A stretch of 64,000 bases of DNA from NCBI GenBank assembly GCA_964431035.1, contig CAYSIF010000004.1, forward strand, positions 1 to 64,000, written 5' to 3'. Each line of letters starts with the position of its first letter. The stretch's first letter is position 1. Of the stretch, positions 43,584 through 53,239 are shown piece after piece. The DNA comes from Methanobrevibacter_A sp964431035 (GTDB lineage Archaea; Methanobacteriota; Methanobacteria; Methanobacteriales; Methanobacteriaceae). A model generated the notes under the pieces. It had not been told where the DNA came from. It did no database searches and saw nothing but the letters and a program-made list of their open reading frames with translations. The translations under genes and the position numbers were made by a program.

Positions 43584-45059
43584 ATGAAAATTAAAATTCA
43601 TGTATCACGATTTAACAAGGATATGGATGAATCCATAATTAAAACTTATGAAATTGAAAAAACACCTAATATGAAGATATTAGATGCATTAAATAGTATA
43701 AATAATACTTATAATGAGGATATAAGTTTTAGAAGTAGTTGTCGTGCAGGACAGTGTGGATCTTGTGCTGTTAGAGTTGATGGTAATCCTGTGCTTGCAT
43801 GTAAAAAAGAAGTAAGTGACGATATTCTTATTGAACCATTAAAATTACCTATTATTAAAGATTTAATTGTTGATAGAACAAGTATTGATGATAAATTAAA
43901 AAGTATGGATTTGAACTTAGAAAGTGAAGACCCTGAAGGAGTTCATATTCCAAGTGAATTAAAGGATACTAAGAAAGTTAGAAGTTGTATTGAATGTTAT
44001 AGTTGTCTTACTGCATGTCCTGTTTATCAAAATTTCCAGGAAGATTTTGCTGGTCCTTATTTTATGAGATATATTAGTAAATTTGAATTTGATCCAAGAG
44101 AATTGAAGAATCGTTTACGTGAAGGGTTTGAAAATGGATTATATGATTGTACTAGTTGTGGAAAGTGTGGTGCAGTTTGTCCAAAGGATATTAATAGTTT
44201 TGGAGATGCTGTAGAAAAGTTACGGGCAATTGCATATAGTAAAGATCTTGGACCATTAGAAGCACATAAAAAGATAAAAAGTACTATTGAAAAGACTGGA
44301 AGAAGTGTTAGTAAACCTGAAGAACCTAGTTTTATTGAAAGTTTAAAACAAACAGACGCAGGTAAGAGTAAAGTTGCATTGTTTACTGGTTGTATGGTTG
44401 ATTATCGTTTGCAGCATGTTGGTGAAGCTGTGATGGATGTTTTCCGTGCAAATGGTATTAATGTTGATGTTCCTGAAGGTCAGGTTTGTTGTGGTTCTCC
44501 TTTACTTCGTACTGGTCAAAGAGATTCTGTTCAAAAGTTAGCTGATATTAATCGTGAAGTTTTTAAGGATTATGATACTGTTGTAACTATTTGTGCAGGT
44601 TGTGGTTCAACACTTAAAAATGATCATCCAAGTTTTGGAAATAAGTTAAATGTTCAAGATATTAGTGAGTTTCTCATTGATAAGCTTGATTATGATAGTA
44701 TGAATGAATTAAACTTGAAGGTTACTTGGCATGATCCTTGTCATTTAGGTCGTGGTCAGGGCATTAAAGATGAGCCTCGTGAGATTTTAGAGAAGATTCC
44801 TGGCGTGGATTTTGTTGAGATGGAGTTTCCTTGTCAGTGCTGTGGTGCTGGTGGTGGGGTGAAATCTGGAAAACCTGAGATTGCATTACGTTTAAGTGAA
44901 GATAAGGCAGAGATGATTAAGGATACTGGTGCTGATAAGTTTATTACTATTTGTCCTTTCTGTCAATCTAATATTAGTGATGGTTTGAAGTCTATTGGTG
45001 AGGATAAGATTTCTGGTATGAATCTTGTGGAATTGTTAGAAGAAGCTTATAATATTTAG
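43584..45059 (+). CDS. tfrB: Thiol:fumarate reductase subunit B
   Basis: Electron-transfer subunit that oxidises coenzymes M and B to the heterodisulfide while fumarate is reduced by TfrA. The 491 residues hold an N-terminal [2Fe-2S] domain (CRAGQCGSC with a later C), two [4Fe-4S] motifs (CIECYSCLTACP, CTSCGKCGAVCP), and two CCG domains as in heterodisulfide reductase HdrB (QVCCGSP, CAGCGS, CQCCGAGGG, CPFC). tfrA is not adjacent. It supplies succinate in an incomplete reductive citric-acid pathway. The coding strand is T/G-rich throughout. Confidence 0.93.
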   Translation: MKIKIHVSRFNKDMDESIIKTYEIEKTPNMKILDALNSINNTYNEDISFRSSCRAGQCGSCAVRVDGNPVLACKKEVSDDILIEPLKLPIIKDLIVDRTSIDDKLKSMDLNLESEDPEGVHIPSELKDTKKVRSCIECYSCLTACPVYQNFQEDFAGPYFMRYISKFEFDPRELKNRLREGFENGLYDCTSCGKCGAVCPKDINSFGDAVEKLRAIAYSKDLGPLEAHKKIKSTIEKTGRSVSKPEEPSFIESLKQTDAGKSKVALFTGCMVDYRLQHVGEAVMDVFRANGINVDVPEGQVCCGSPLLRTGQRDSVQKLADINREVFKDYDTVVTICAGCGSTLKNDHPSFGNKLNVQDISEFLIDKLDYDSMNELNLKVTWHDPCHLGRGQGIKDEPREILEKIPGVDFVEMEFPCQCCGAGGGVKSGKPEIALRLSEDKAEMIKDTGADKFITICPFCQSNISDGLKSIGEDKISGMNLVELLEEAYNI

Positions 45060-45073
45060 GGATATAGTTTTTT

Positions 45074-45820
45074 ATGGTTAAAGAAGTAGTAGTTGATGAT
45101 GAAACCCTGCGTTTACGTGATAATATTTATATTGTTTTTGTAGAATGTGAAACTAGTGGGAATGTTGGTTTTCTTGTAAGAACTATGGCTAATTTTGGTT
45201 TAAAGAATCTTGTACTTATTAATCCATGTACTTTAAAAGATGATGCTTATTATCAGGCTATGCATGCTCGAAGTACTGTTGAAGAAGCTATAATTTATCC
45301 TAGTTTAACTGATTTTATTAGTGAATATGATATTGATTTTATTGTAGGTTCTACAGGTATGCCTGGTGGAAGTTATAGTTTGTCTAGGATTCCTATAAGT
45401 CCTGAAGAGTTAGGCAGTAAGTTAGATTCTAATCGCAAGATTGCTCTTCTTTTTGGTCGTGAAGGTGATGGTTTAAATAATAAGGAGATTGATTTGTGTG
45501 ATATTATTGTGAGTATTCCAACTGATGCAGATTATCCTATTATGAATATTACTCATGCGGCAGCTATTCTTTTTTATGAGATTTTTAAGAATCGTTATGA
45601 GTATCCTGTTGAAGGTTATATTGAAAGTACACATGTTGAAAAGGAGCATTTGATTCAGGAGTTTAGTGATTTAACTAGTGTTTTAGAGATTCCTGAGCAT
45701 AAGAAGTCTAATGGTGTTAAAGTATTTAAGAATATTATTAATAGGGGTTTTATTACTGGTAGGGAAGTTCATACTTTAATGGGTATTTTAAGACGTTTAA
45801 GAATTAAAAATGAAAAATAA
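45074..45820 (+). CDS. SpoU/TrmH-family RNA 2'-O-methyltransferase (TrmJ-like)
   Basis: SAM-dependent methyltransferase of the SPOUT fold, 248 residues. The motifs are FVECETSGNVGFLVRTMANFGL (motif 1), LLFGREGDGLNNKEI (motif 2) and IPTDADYPIMNITHAAAILFYEI (motif 3). The ordering and C-terminal helical extension fit TrmJ, which methylates position 32 of tRNA. AGGGAT precedes the ATG. It begins 14 bp after tfrB, so it is probably co-transcribed. Confidence 0.88.
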   Translation: MVKEVVVDDETLRLRDNIYIVFVECETSGNVGFLVRTMANFGLKNLVLINPCTLKDDAYYQAMHARSTVEEAIIYPSLTDFISEYDIDFIVGSTGMPGGSYSLSRIPISPEELGSKLDSNRKIALLFGREGDGLNNKEIDLCDIIVSIPTDADYPIMNITHAAAILFYEIFKNRYEYPVEGYIESTHVEKEHLIQEFSDLTSVLEIPEHKKSNGVKVFKNIINRGFITGREVHTLMGILRRLRIKNEK

Positions 45821-46310
45821 GTTATTTATAATTCTATTTTTTTAATTAGTGAATATTTTTGTTTTTAAAAAAAAAGAGTGGTTTTTTGTGTTAAATTTGG
45901 AGCATATTATTTTTTATTTATAACATGCTCCTTGTGGTTTTTATGTTTAATAGTTTTACTTTGATATTAAAGTTCGAATTTTTAAATATGTGAGCTCTTG
46001 GTACTCACATTTTATTATTTAGGATATTATTTATATTTAAATTTTTCTAATTAAAATCTTAATGACTTAACTAAGTTAATACTATGTTGTATAAGTCCAC
46101 CAATAAAAATAGCTAAAAAAAGAAGAAAAAACAAAAAAACACCAAAAAATATAAAGAAAAAGAAGACCTAAAAATTCAACTCAAAATTTTTTCTTAATTT
46201 TTTTTCTAAAAACATAATTTTATAAATAAAATGTAGTACCATAAATTAAACTAGTATATAATATATATTAATTATTTTTTTAAATTAATTTTTATAGGAA
46301 ATCTAATCAT
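45821..46310. other. Long intergenic region with two hairpins, possible small RNA
   Basis: 490 bp without a protein gene between trmJ and dcd. Two inverted repeats stand out from the AT-rich background. GGAGCAT (45899-45905) pairs with ATGCTCC (45925-45931) around 19 nt. ATGTGAG (45988-45994) pairs with CTCACAT (46004-46010) around 9 nt. The first could be the terminator of the tfrB operon. The second has no obvious job. A near-palindrome TTAACTAAGTTAA lies near 46070. The right third is A-rich leader for dcd. Confidence 0.4.
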
Positions 46311-46895
46311 ATGGCTATTTTAAGTGATAAAGATATTAAAGAAATGTTAAGTAATGGGCACATTAGTATTGAACCATTACAAGATGAAAAGCAAATACAA
46401 CCATCTAGTGTTGATTTACGTATTGGTGATGAGTTTAAAGTATTTCATGTTGTAAGAACACCATATATAGATCCAAAAGATGAAGAAGAAGTTGCAAATT
46501 ATATGGAAACCTTCACAGTACCTGAAGGAGAAGCATTCATAATACATCCAAATGAATTTGCATTAGCAACAACACAAGAAACAGTTAAATTACCTGCAGA
46601 CATTGTTGCACGTGTAGAAGGACGTTCAAGTATGGGGCGCTTAGGAGTTACTATGCATGTAACTGCAGGATATATTGATCCTGGATTTGAAGGGAAAATA
46701 ACTCTTGAAATAAGTAACATAGGAGCAATGCCAGTAGCATTATACCCTGGACAAAGAGTATGTCAAGTAGTATTTGAAACAATGACCAGTCCCTCAGAAA
46801 TGCCTTACGGACACCCAGAACGTAACAGTAAATATATGAACCAAACACGTCCAGAAAGCAGCCGTATAAAAATGGACTACGAATTAAAAAAATAA
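46311..46895 (+). CDS. dcd: dCTP deaminase
   Basis: Deaminates dCTP to dUTP, or to dUMP in the bifunctional archaeal type. Length is 194 residues, trimeric dUTPase-like fold. Signatures are QPSSVDLRIGDEF, VARVEGRSSMGRLGV and TAGYIDPGFEGKITLE. A GGAAAT stretch precedes the ATG. It is followed 20 bp later by glyS on the same strand. It supplies dUMP for ThyA. The coding strand switches from T/G-rich at the 5' end to A/C-rich at the 3' end. Confidence 0.93.
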   Translation: MAILSDKDIKEMLSNGHISIEPLQDEKQIQPSSVDLRIGDEFKVFHVVRTPYIDPKDEEEVANYMETFTVPEGEAFIIHPNEFALATTQETVKLPADIVARVEGRSSMGRLGVTMHVTAGYIDPGFEGKITLEISNIGAMPVALYPGQRVCQVVFETMTSPSEMPYGHPERNSKYMNQTRPESSRIKMDYELKK

Positions 46896-46915
46896 AACAG
46901 GAGCAGAAGATTAAG

Positions 46916-48616
46916 ATGAATCATGAAAAAATGATGAATGTTGGTAAAAAACGAGGATTCTTATGGCCATCATTCGAAATCTACTCAGGAGTAAGTGGAT
47001 TCACAGATTACGGCCCATTAGGTGCAACAGTAAAAAACAATATAATGCAAAAATGGAGAAGCCAATACATTGCAGGCGAAGGATACTATGAAATAGAATC
47101 ACCAACAGTAATGCCAGAAGAAGTTCTTAAAGCATCAGGACATGTTGACAACTTCACAGACCCAATGACCAAATGTGAAAAATGTGGAGAAGTTTACAGA
47201 GCAGACCATATAATCGAAGAAGCCATAGGATTAGATGTTGAAAGCTTACCAAATAGTGAAATGGATGAAATAGTTAAAAAAAATAATATTAAATGTCCAG
47301 AATGTGGAGGAGACCTTGCAAATATCTGGAATTATAATCTAATGTTTAAAACACAAATTGGGGCTAAAGGAACAAAAACTGGATATATGCGTCCTGAAAC
47401 AGCACAAGGAATATTCATAGACTTTAAACGTTTAAGCAGATTCTATCGTAATAAATTACCATTTGGTGCTGTTCAATTAGGAAAATCTTACCGTAATGAA
47501 ATAAGTCCAAGACAAGGAGTAATAAGATTACGTGAATTCACACAAGCAGAATGTGAAATATTCCTAAACCCAGAGGATAAAGATACTCCGAAATTTGAAA
47601 GTATAAAAAATGAAGTATTACACTTATGCTCACAAGATGTTCAATTAAATGAAAAAGAAGATATTACAATCACTGCAGAAGAAGCCATAAAACAAAATAT
47701 AATAAGTAGCCAAACACTTGTTTACCAATTATACATTGCAAAGAAATTTTTAAATGAGATTGGAATAAGTGATGATGTTTTAAGATTCCGGCAACACTTA
47801 CCTGGAGAAATGGCACATTATGCATTAGATTGTTGGGATGTTGAATGTTTAACTGATCAATATGGATGGGTTGAAATAATTGGAATAGCAGACCGTGGAA
47901 ATTATGATTTAACACAACATGGAAACGAAAGTAATGAAGAATTAAATGTTTATATTGAATATGATGAAACAAAAACCATAAACAAAAGTGTTGTTAAACC
48001 AAATTTAAAAGTTTTCGGCCCAACATTCAAAGGAGATGCTCCAAAAATCATTGAATGGTTAAAAACCTGTGATACACAAGAGCTTAAAAAGGAAATAGAT
48101 GAAAATGGTAAGTATGTTCTTGAATTAGATAAAGAATATGAATTATTATCTGATTATTTACTATTTGAAGAAGTAACTGAAGAGGTTAATGGTGAGAAGA
48201 TAATTCCTCATGTTATAGAACCTTCATTTGGTATAGATCGTATATTATATTGTGTATTATTACATTCTTTCCATACTAGTGATGATGAGGATGGTAAAGA
48301 TTACTTTAAATTTGAAAATGAAGTAGCTCCTATTAAAGTTAGTGTATTTCCATTAATGAATAAGGATGGTTTAGATACTATTGCTTTAGATATTCAAACT
48401 ATGTTACGTAGTGAGGGAATAACTGTAGACTTTGATGGTAGTGGAACTATTGGTCGTCGTTATGCACGTTCAGATGAAATTGGTGTTCCATTTGCAGTAA
48501 CTGTGGATTTTGATACTAAAGAGGATAATACTGTTACTTTAAGAAATCGTGATACTGAAGAGCAAGAACGTGTAAGTATTGATGATTTAGTAGATATTAT
48601 AAAAAGTAGATTATAA
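46916..48616 (+). CDS. glyS: Glycyl-tRNA synthetase
   Basis: Archaeal/eukaryotic-type class II alpha2 GlyRS, 566 residues. Motif 2 is seen in YRNEISPRQGVIRLREFTQAE and motif 3 in PSFGIDRIL. A zinc ribbon (CEKC and CPEC) lies in the insertion near 85-125. The C-terminal anticodon-binding domain is about 455-566. GGAG precedes the start. Coding composition is A/C-rich in the 5' half and T/G-rich in the 3' half. Confidence 0.96.
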   Translation: MNHEKMMNVGKKRGFLWPSFEIYSGVSGFTDYGPLGATVKNNIMQKWRSQYIAGEGYYEIESPTVMPEEVLKASGHVDNFTDPMTKCEKCGEVYRADHIIEEAIGLDVESLPNSEMDEIVKKNNIKCPECGGDLANIWNYNLMFKTQIGAKGTKTGYMRPETAQGIFIDFKRLSRFYRNKLPFGAVQLGKSYRNEISPRQGVIRLREFTQAECEIFLNPEDKDTPKFESIKNEVLHLCSQDVQLNEKEDITITAEEAIKQNIISSQTLVYQLYIAKKFLNEIGISDDVLRFRQHLPGEMAHYALDCWDVECLTDQYGWVEIIGIADRGNYDLTQHGNESNEELNVYIEYDETKTINKSVVKPNLKVFGPTFKGDAPKIIEWLKTCDTQELKKEIDENGKYVLELDKEYELLSDYLLFEEVTEEVNGEKIIPHVIEPSFGIDRILYCVLLHSFHTSDDEDGKDYFKFENEVAPIKVSVFPLMNKDGLDTIALDIQTMLRSEGITVDFDGSGTIGRRYARSDEIGVPFAVTVDFDTKEDNTVTLRNRDTEEQERVSIDDLVDIIKSRL

Positions 48617-48667
48617 AATCTACATTCCCCTTTTTCTTTTTTTATTAATTCTTTGTGTGATTATTTT

Positions 48668-49426
48668 ATGATTATTGATACACATATGCATGCTGATGCA
48701 AGAAGTAGTGAAGATTTTGAAACCATGTATAATAGTGGTGTTGATACTGCAATTACATGTGCATACTATCCTTACAAATTAAGAAGTTCTGAATGTTTAC
48801 TAAACCACTTCGACAGAATAAGAAAATACGACCCAAAACGTGCAGCAGAATACGGACTAAAATTAGAAGTAGCACTAGGAATACACCCAGTAAACTCAAA
48901 AATAGATTACAAACCAATAATAAAAGAACTAGAAGAACTAATAATAAACAAAAAAATAAAAATTATTGGAGAAATCGGATTAGACCAAAACACACCACAA
49001 GAACAAGAAGTATTCAAAAAACAATTACAACTAGCAGACCAATTAAAAACCAAAGTCATAATACACACACCACGTAAAAACAAAACAGAGGTACTAAAAG
49101 ATATTAAAAAAATTGCAGATGAAAATATTAACCCAAAATTAGTTGTAATTGACCATATAAACCAAAATGTCATTGAAGACATTATAGATACCGATTATAC
49201 ATTAGGTTTAACAATACAACCTCAAAAAATGAGTACAGATGAATGTATTAGTATCTTAGATGAGTATGGTTTTGATAAGTTTCTATTAAATAGTGATATT
49301 AGTAATAAACCTTCAAATCCTTTAAGTGTACCTGAAACTGTTCGTACATTAAAAAGATTAAATTATAATAAAAAGGATATAAACAAAGTATCCTATAAAA
49401 ATGCAGTTGAGTTCTTCAACCTATAA
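48668..49426 (+). CDS. TatD-family metal-dependent hydrolase
   Basis: Predicted nuclease or hydrolase with an amidohydrolase TIM barrel, about 252 residues. The metal-binding H-x-H is IDTHMHAD at the N-terminus; later motifs are GEIGLDQ, HTPR and LLNSDIS. The ATG of MIIDTHMH is preferred over a TTG five codons earlier because the metal motif normally sits right at the start. It lies 51 bp after glyS. A roughly 300-bp central block (48.79-49.08 kb) is A/C-rich between T-rich ends. Confidence 0.82.
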   Translation: MIIDTHMHADARSSEDFETMYNSGVDTAITCAYYPYKLRSSECLLNHFDRIRKYDPKRAAEYGLKLEVALGIHPVNSKIDYKPIIKELEELIINKKIKIIGEIGLDQNTPQEQEVFKKQLQLADQLKTKVIIHTPRKNKTEVLKDIKKIADENINPKLVVIDHINQNVIEDIIDTDYTLGLTIQPQKMSTDECISILDEYGFDKFLLNSDISNKPSNPLSVPETVRTLKRLNYNKKDINKVSYKNAVEFFNL

Positions 49427-49441
49427 AAAAAAGAAGTGATA

Positions 49442-49804
49442 TTATTTTTTTTGTAATTTAACACGTTTTGGAGATAAGATAAATAAGTATTTTCCAGATT
49501 CTTGTGATAGTAATATTGATTCACACTCATGCTTATCTCTTAATTCTTTTACTATTTCTCCTGCAGCATTAAAAGTTATTCTTCCTTTACGATGTAAGAA
49601 TCCTAAATCTATAATTACTGGATTTTTCTCCTCAACTATTTGATCATATATATAATCCATATCTTCTAGTGTTTTTGGACGAATTAGTACTATTTCATAA
49701 TATTCTTGTTGTGGAGATATTGTGTAATATTCTTGGTAATCATCAGCATATGATGTTTGTCCTCTGAATCCTAAGTTTTCTTTTAAGCTGCTTAAAAAAG
49801 ACAT
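49442..49804 (-). CDS. sepF: SepF-like cell-division protein
   Basis: Archaeal SepF, the membrane anchor of FtsZ in euryarchaea such as methanogens. Of 120 residues, the first 12 form an amphipathic helix (MSFLSSLKENLG), followed by a variable linker and the DUF552 core (about 37-118) with NPVIIDLGFL and a GEIV segment. It begins 5 bp after the DUF1611 gene, so the two are an operon. ftsZ is not in the window. Confidence 0.92.
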   Translation of the reverse strand: MSFLSSLKENLGFRGQTSYADDYQEYYTISPQQEYYEIVLIRPKTLEDMDYIYDQIVEEKNPVIIDLGFLHRKGRITFNAAGEIVKELRDKHECESILLSQESGKYLFILSPKRVKLQKK

Positions 49805-49809
49805 GTTTT

Positions 49810-50856
49810 TTAACCTTTTGTGTGTTCTAGTATTGCATCAAGTAGTTTGTCTGGGTTTTCTCTAACATCTGCTGTTGGGATGTTGAATTCTTTTTCATAA
49901 TCTTCTGGAGTTTTATTTGGTTCGTTTCTTAGGTTTATGCTGATTCCAACTACTTTTGTTGGTTCAACTGCTTCTATTGCTTTTATTTCTTCTTTTATTC
50001 CTCTTGGTTGTCTGTATGGGTGGTTTGGTCTGTGTCCTACGATAACTGCATCAGGGTGTGCTCCGATTAGTATTGCTGCAGATAATCCTCTTGGATGTGG
50101 GTTTCCATCTTCAGTTAAACTGGATTGTCCTTCTATAAATATTATATCTGTATTTTTTTCTTCTTCAACGTGTTTTATTGCTCCGAGTATTGCTGATGGT
50201 ATGTCCATTGCACTTAGGCTTCCTGCTCTGAAGTTTATATCTGTTGGTTGTTCTAATCCCATTTCATCAGTTGATATTATTCCAACATTTAATCCTCTTT
50301 TCTTTGCAGCTATTCCTAGGTTTTTGGTTGTGGTTCTTTTACCGCATTCTTGTGATGTTCCTCCACAGAATACTATGGTGGATTTAGGAGTGTAGAATAT
50401 TTTTGGAAGAACTTCACATGATTTTTCTGGAGCTGTTCCCATTATTTTTTCAACATTATCTAGTCTTGAACTTATTTCTTTTATTGTTACTCCTTTTTGT
50501 TTTGCGAATTTGAGTAGTGAGGAGTTTGTTTTAAGTTCTAGTGATCTGAATGAACAGATTACATTTTTACCTGCATCGATTGCTTGTACTGCATATTTTA
50601 ATGCTGCGCCTTCTGCACCTATTGGTAGCATTATTACAATACTTTTTATTTCTGGTTTTTCTTCCATTAGTTGTGTTAGGCTAGAGGATACTGTGAATCC
50701 TAAAAATGGTTTTCCTTGTTTTTTAGGATTATCATCTACGAAACCTACTGTTTCAATACCTTCGAGGTTTGAGAATTTTTCACCTCCTCCTCCGCAACCT
50801 ATGACAACGTAGGGGTTTAAATCTTGAAGTTCTTCTACTGATTTTACTGAATACAA
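49810..50856 (-). CDS. DUF1611 family P-loop protein
   Basis: A 348-residue protein of DUF1611. An N-terminal Rossmann-like part (VVIGCGGGG, GFVDDNPKKQG) is followed by a P-loop-like segment CGGTSQECGKRTTTKNL (about 170-186) and a late GHRPNHPYRQPRG motif. Its function is unknown; members resemble amidoligase-linked or dipeptide-epimerase-linked proteins. Translation starts at TTG with AGGAGTG close upstream. Pairing with sepF suggests a link to envelope or division, which is inference. Confidence 0.82.
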   Translation of the reverse strand: MYSVKSVEELQDLNPYVVIGCGGGGEKFSNLEGIETVGFVDDNPKKQGKPFLGFTVSSSLTQLMEEKPEIKSIVIMLPIGAEGAALKYAVQAIDAGKNVICSFRSLELKTNSSLLKFAKQKGVTIKEISSRLDNVEKIMGTAPEKSCEVLPKIFYTPKSTIVFCGGTSQECGKRTTTKNLGIAAKKRGLNVGIISTDEMGLEQPTDINFRAGSLSAMDIPSAILGAIKHVEEEKNTDIIFIEGQSSLTEDGNPHPRGLSAAILIGAHPDAVIVGHRPNHPYRQPRGIKEEIKAIEAVEPTKVVGISINLRNEPNKTPEDYEKEFNIPTADVRENPDKLLDAILEHTKG

Positions 50857-51163
50857 ATTATCACTCCTAAAAAAATTTTTATTATCTATTTTAATTGTTG
50901 AAAAAGCCCTATTATTTTTTTATAAACTTTATTTGTGAAAAAAATAAATTATTGAATCTTTTTTTGAAAAAATATTAATTTATAAAAAGATTTTTTTATA
51001 ATATTTTCCTTTTTTTGTAAGAAAAAATAATAAAGATATAATGTTTTTTTATAAAAATAATTATATTAATTATATATTATATTTCTTATAATATATAAAA
51101 TAAATTTGAATAAAAAAAATTAAAAAATTTTTATTTTATAATTTTGGGAGTTTTAGATTTTTC
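50857..51163. other. AT-rich divergent promoter region
   Basis: 307 bp between the divergent DUF1611 and 2-phosphoglycerate kinase genes. I see long A and T runs, several TATA-like stretches near 51060-51100, and the GGGAG ribosome site near 51145-51150. No frame, repeat or RNA gene is evident. Confidence 0.45.
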
Positions 51164-52108
51164 ATGAGTAAACCTTATGTTATATTAATTGGTAGTGCGT
51201 CTGGTATCGGTAAATCAACAATTTCTGCAGAGTTAGCTAAGTCTTTAGGGATAAAACATTTAGTTGAGTCTGATTTTATTCGTGAAGTTGTGAGAGGTAT
51301 TATTGGTAAGGATTATGCTCCGTCATTACATTCTTCTTCTTATACTGCTTATACTACATTACGTAATAAGAATAATTATAATAGTGAAGAAGAATTGATT
51401 GCTGCAGGTTTTGTGGATCATGCTTCTTTTGTTGTTCCTGCTTTAGAAAAGGTTATGGAACGGGCTATAAAAGATTATGATGATATTATTATTGAAGGTG
51501 TGCATTTAATTCCTGGTTTAATTGATATTAGTAAATTTGAAGAGGTTGCTGATGTTCATTTCTTTGTTTTAACAAGTGATGAAGAGTCCCATAAAGATCG
51601 TTTTGTTAAACGTGCTACTGAAAAACGTAGAGGCGGGAAACAATTAGATTATTTTAAAGAAAATCGGATAATTCATGATTTTTTAATTAAACAAGCTGAG
51701 AAAAATAATGTTAAACTTATAGAAAGTACAGATATTAGTACAACAGTTCATAGAATACTTGGGAATATTAATAAAACTTGTCGCAAAGTTTATTTACAGA
51801 ATACTGTTGATGAACTAGAAGATATGATGAATATTATTATTAAAAAGAATAATGGTAATGTTGATAGTATTTTTTATCATTTAAGTGGTTTTAGTGAACC
51901 TTTAATTAGAAATGTTAATATTTATGATTCTAAGGAAACTAGTGCTTTTATTGAAAGTTTAAAAAATAATGAAAGTAAACAAGATAAATTAACTCGTTTA
52001 TATGAATTATCTACAGAACGTGGAATGAGAATTTGTGCTCCAGATAATCAAACATTAGACCAGATATGCCAGGAGCTTGAAGATAAAGGATATAAAATAA
52101 AGGATTAA
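51164..52108 (+). CDS. 2-phosphoglycerate kinase
   Basis: Phosphorylates 2-phosphoglycerate to 2,3-bisphosphoglycerate, the first step toward the cyclic 2,3-bisphosphoglycerate of methanogens. Length is 314 residues. The Walker A loop GSASGIGKST lies at about 10-19, followed by DFIREVVRGI and an IIEGVHLIPG strand. Some homologues carry an ATP-cone before the P-loop; here the P-loop is at the very N-terminus. A GGGAG stretch precedes the ATG. Confidence 0.87.
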   Translation: MSKPYVILIGSASGIGKSTISAELAKSLGIKHLVESDFIREVVRGIIGKDYAPSLHSSSYTAYTTLRNKNNYNSEEELIAAGFVDHASFVVPALEKVMERAIKDYDDIIIEGVHLIPGLIDISKFEEVADVHFFVLTSDEESHKDRFVKRATEKRRGGKQLDYFKENRIIHDFLIKQAEKNNVKLIESTDISTTVHRILGNINKTCRKVYLQNTVDELEDMMNIIIKKNNGNVDSIFYHLSGFSEPLIRNVNIYDSKETSAFIESLKNNESKQDKLTRLYELSTERGMRICAPDNQTLDQICQELEDKGYKIKD

Positions 52109-52150
52109 GATAAAAAAAGAGAGTATATTTTTTTTAAGGGAGGAGAGATA

Positions 52151-52714
52151 ATGGCTACAATGAAGATGGATTGTCCTGTTTGTCACAGTAAAAATAGTGC
52201 TGATTATGATACTAAAACAACTAAAATTCCTTATTTTGGAGAGGTAATGGAGTCAAGTATAATATGTAATGTTTGTGGTTTTAAACATAGTGATGTTATG
52301 AGTCTTGAGCAGCATGACCCTACTCGTCAGACTTTAAAGATAAATAAGGATAAAGGTAGTAGTCGTGTTATTCGTTCTCAGTCTGCTACTGTTAGTATTC
52401 CTGAGATTGGCATTATGGTTGAACCTGGTCCAAAGTCTGAGGGTTATGTTTCTAATGTTGAGGGAGTTATTAATCGTTTTAAGAATGCTACTCGTAAGGC
52501 TTTAACTTTATTTGATGATGATGCTTCTCAAGAGAATGGTAAACGTGTGTTAGCTGATTTGGATAAGGTTTTAAATGGAGAGTTAGAAGTTACTCTTATT
52601 ATTGAAGATCCTTTTGGTCAAAGTAAGATTATGGATTTAGAAACAGAAGAAGTTCTTTTAACTGAAGAAGAAGTTAAGAATTTGAAAACTGGTTATACAG
52701 TTATTGATGAATAA
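52151..52714 (+). CDS. ZPR1-type zinc-finger protein
   Basis: A 187-residue single-unit archaeal ZPR1 domain. A four-Cys zinc finger (CPVCHS and CNVCGFK, about 8-42) is followed by the beta-sandwich part. The eukaryotic homologue has two such units and binds eEF1A; the archaeal role is unknown. GGGAGGAG precedes the ATG. It lies 42 bp after the 2-phosphoglycerate kinase gene. Confidence 0.88.
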   Translation: MATMKMDCPVCHSKNSADYDTKTTKIPYFGEVMESSIICNVCGFKHSDVMSLEQHDPTRQTLKINKDKGSSRVIRSQSATVSIPEIGIMVEPGPKSEGYVSNVEGVINRFKNATRKALTLFDDDASQENGKRVLADLDKVLNGELEVTLIIEDPFGQSKIMDLETEEVLLTEEEVKNLKTGYTVIDE

Positions 52715-52861
52715 TAAGTGTGTATTATTTTTTTAGCTCTTTTTTATTTAAATTTTGAATCTTATGACCTTTTTATTTACTATTTTTTTATTTTTAGGTA
52801 GATAATTAACATATGATAAAAAAAAGTAAGTTTTAAGAAAAAATAATGGGAAAATTTGTTT

Positions 52862-53239
52862 TTAATTGTTTTTTGAACTTAATTTTATTATTGTGTAATA
52901 TATTATTAGTCCTATGAAATAGCAGATTATATCTAAGGGGTCTGTTATGCTTTTTGGTCTGAAGTATTTTGCCAGGTATTCTCCCATGAAGCTTAGGATT
53001 ATTGTTATTAAAAATAAGTGTTTGAATGATGTTAGTTGTTTATTGTTGTTGTAGTGTGCTATTATGTTTATTATTGAGAAGAATAGTGGTACTGCTAGTA
53101 GGTCGTTTAGGTAGTTGTTGAAGAAGGGTATTCCTAATTGTTTTAGGTATATTTGGTTTAATATGTAGATTATTAGGCATATTGTGGTTATGATGAAATT
53201 TTGGTTTTGGTTTTCATTCTTATATTTTTTTATCCACAT
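52862..53239 (-). CDS. Small membrane protein, unknown
   Basis: About 125 residues with four predicted membrane helices. The conserved-looking polar segment GEYLAKYFRPKSITDPLDIICY lies near the third and fourth helices and recalls VanZ-like or other small polytopic proteins. I cannot name a function. The ATG (MWIKKY) overlaps the end of a 22-codon reading frame by 10 bp and has no ribosome site of its own, so its translation is probably coupled to that short frame. A TTG two codons upstream is an alternative. Confidence 0.65.
   Translation of the reverse strand: MWIKKYKNENQNQNFIITTICLIIYILNQIYLKQLGIPFFNNYLNDLLAVPLFFSIINIIAHYNNNKQLTSFKHLFLITIILSFMGEYLAKYFRPKSITDPLDIICYFIGLIIYYTIIKLSSKNN

Noticed and set aside
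45971..45980. GTTCGAATT as a tRNA T-loop
   Set aside because: No acceptor, anticodon or D-arm pairing could be built around it.
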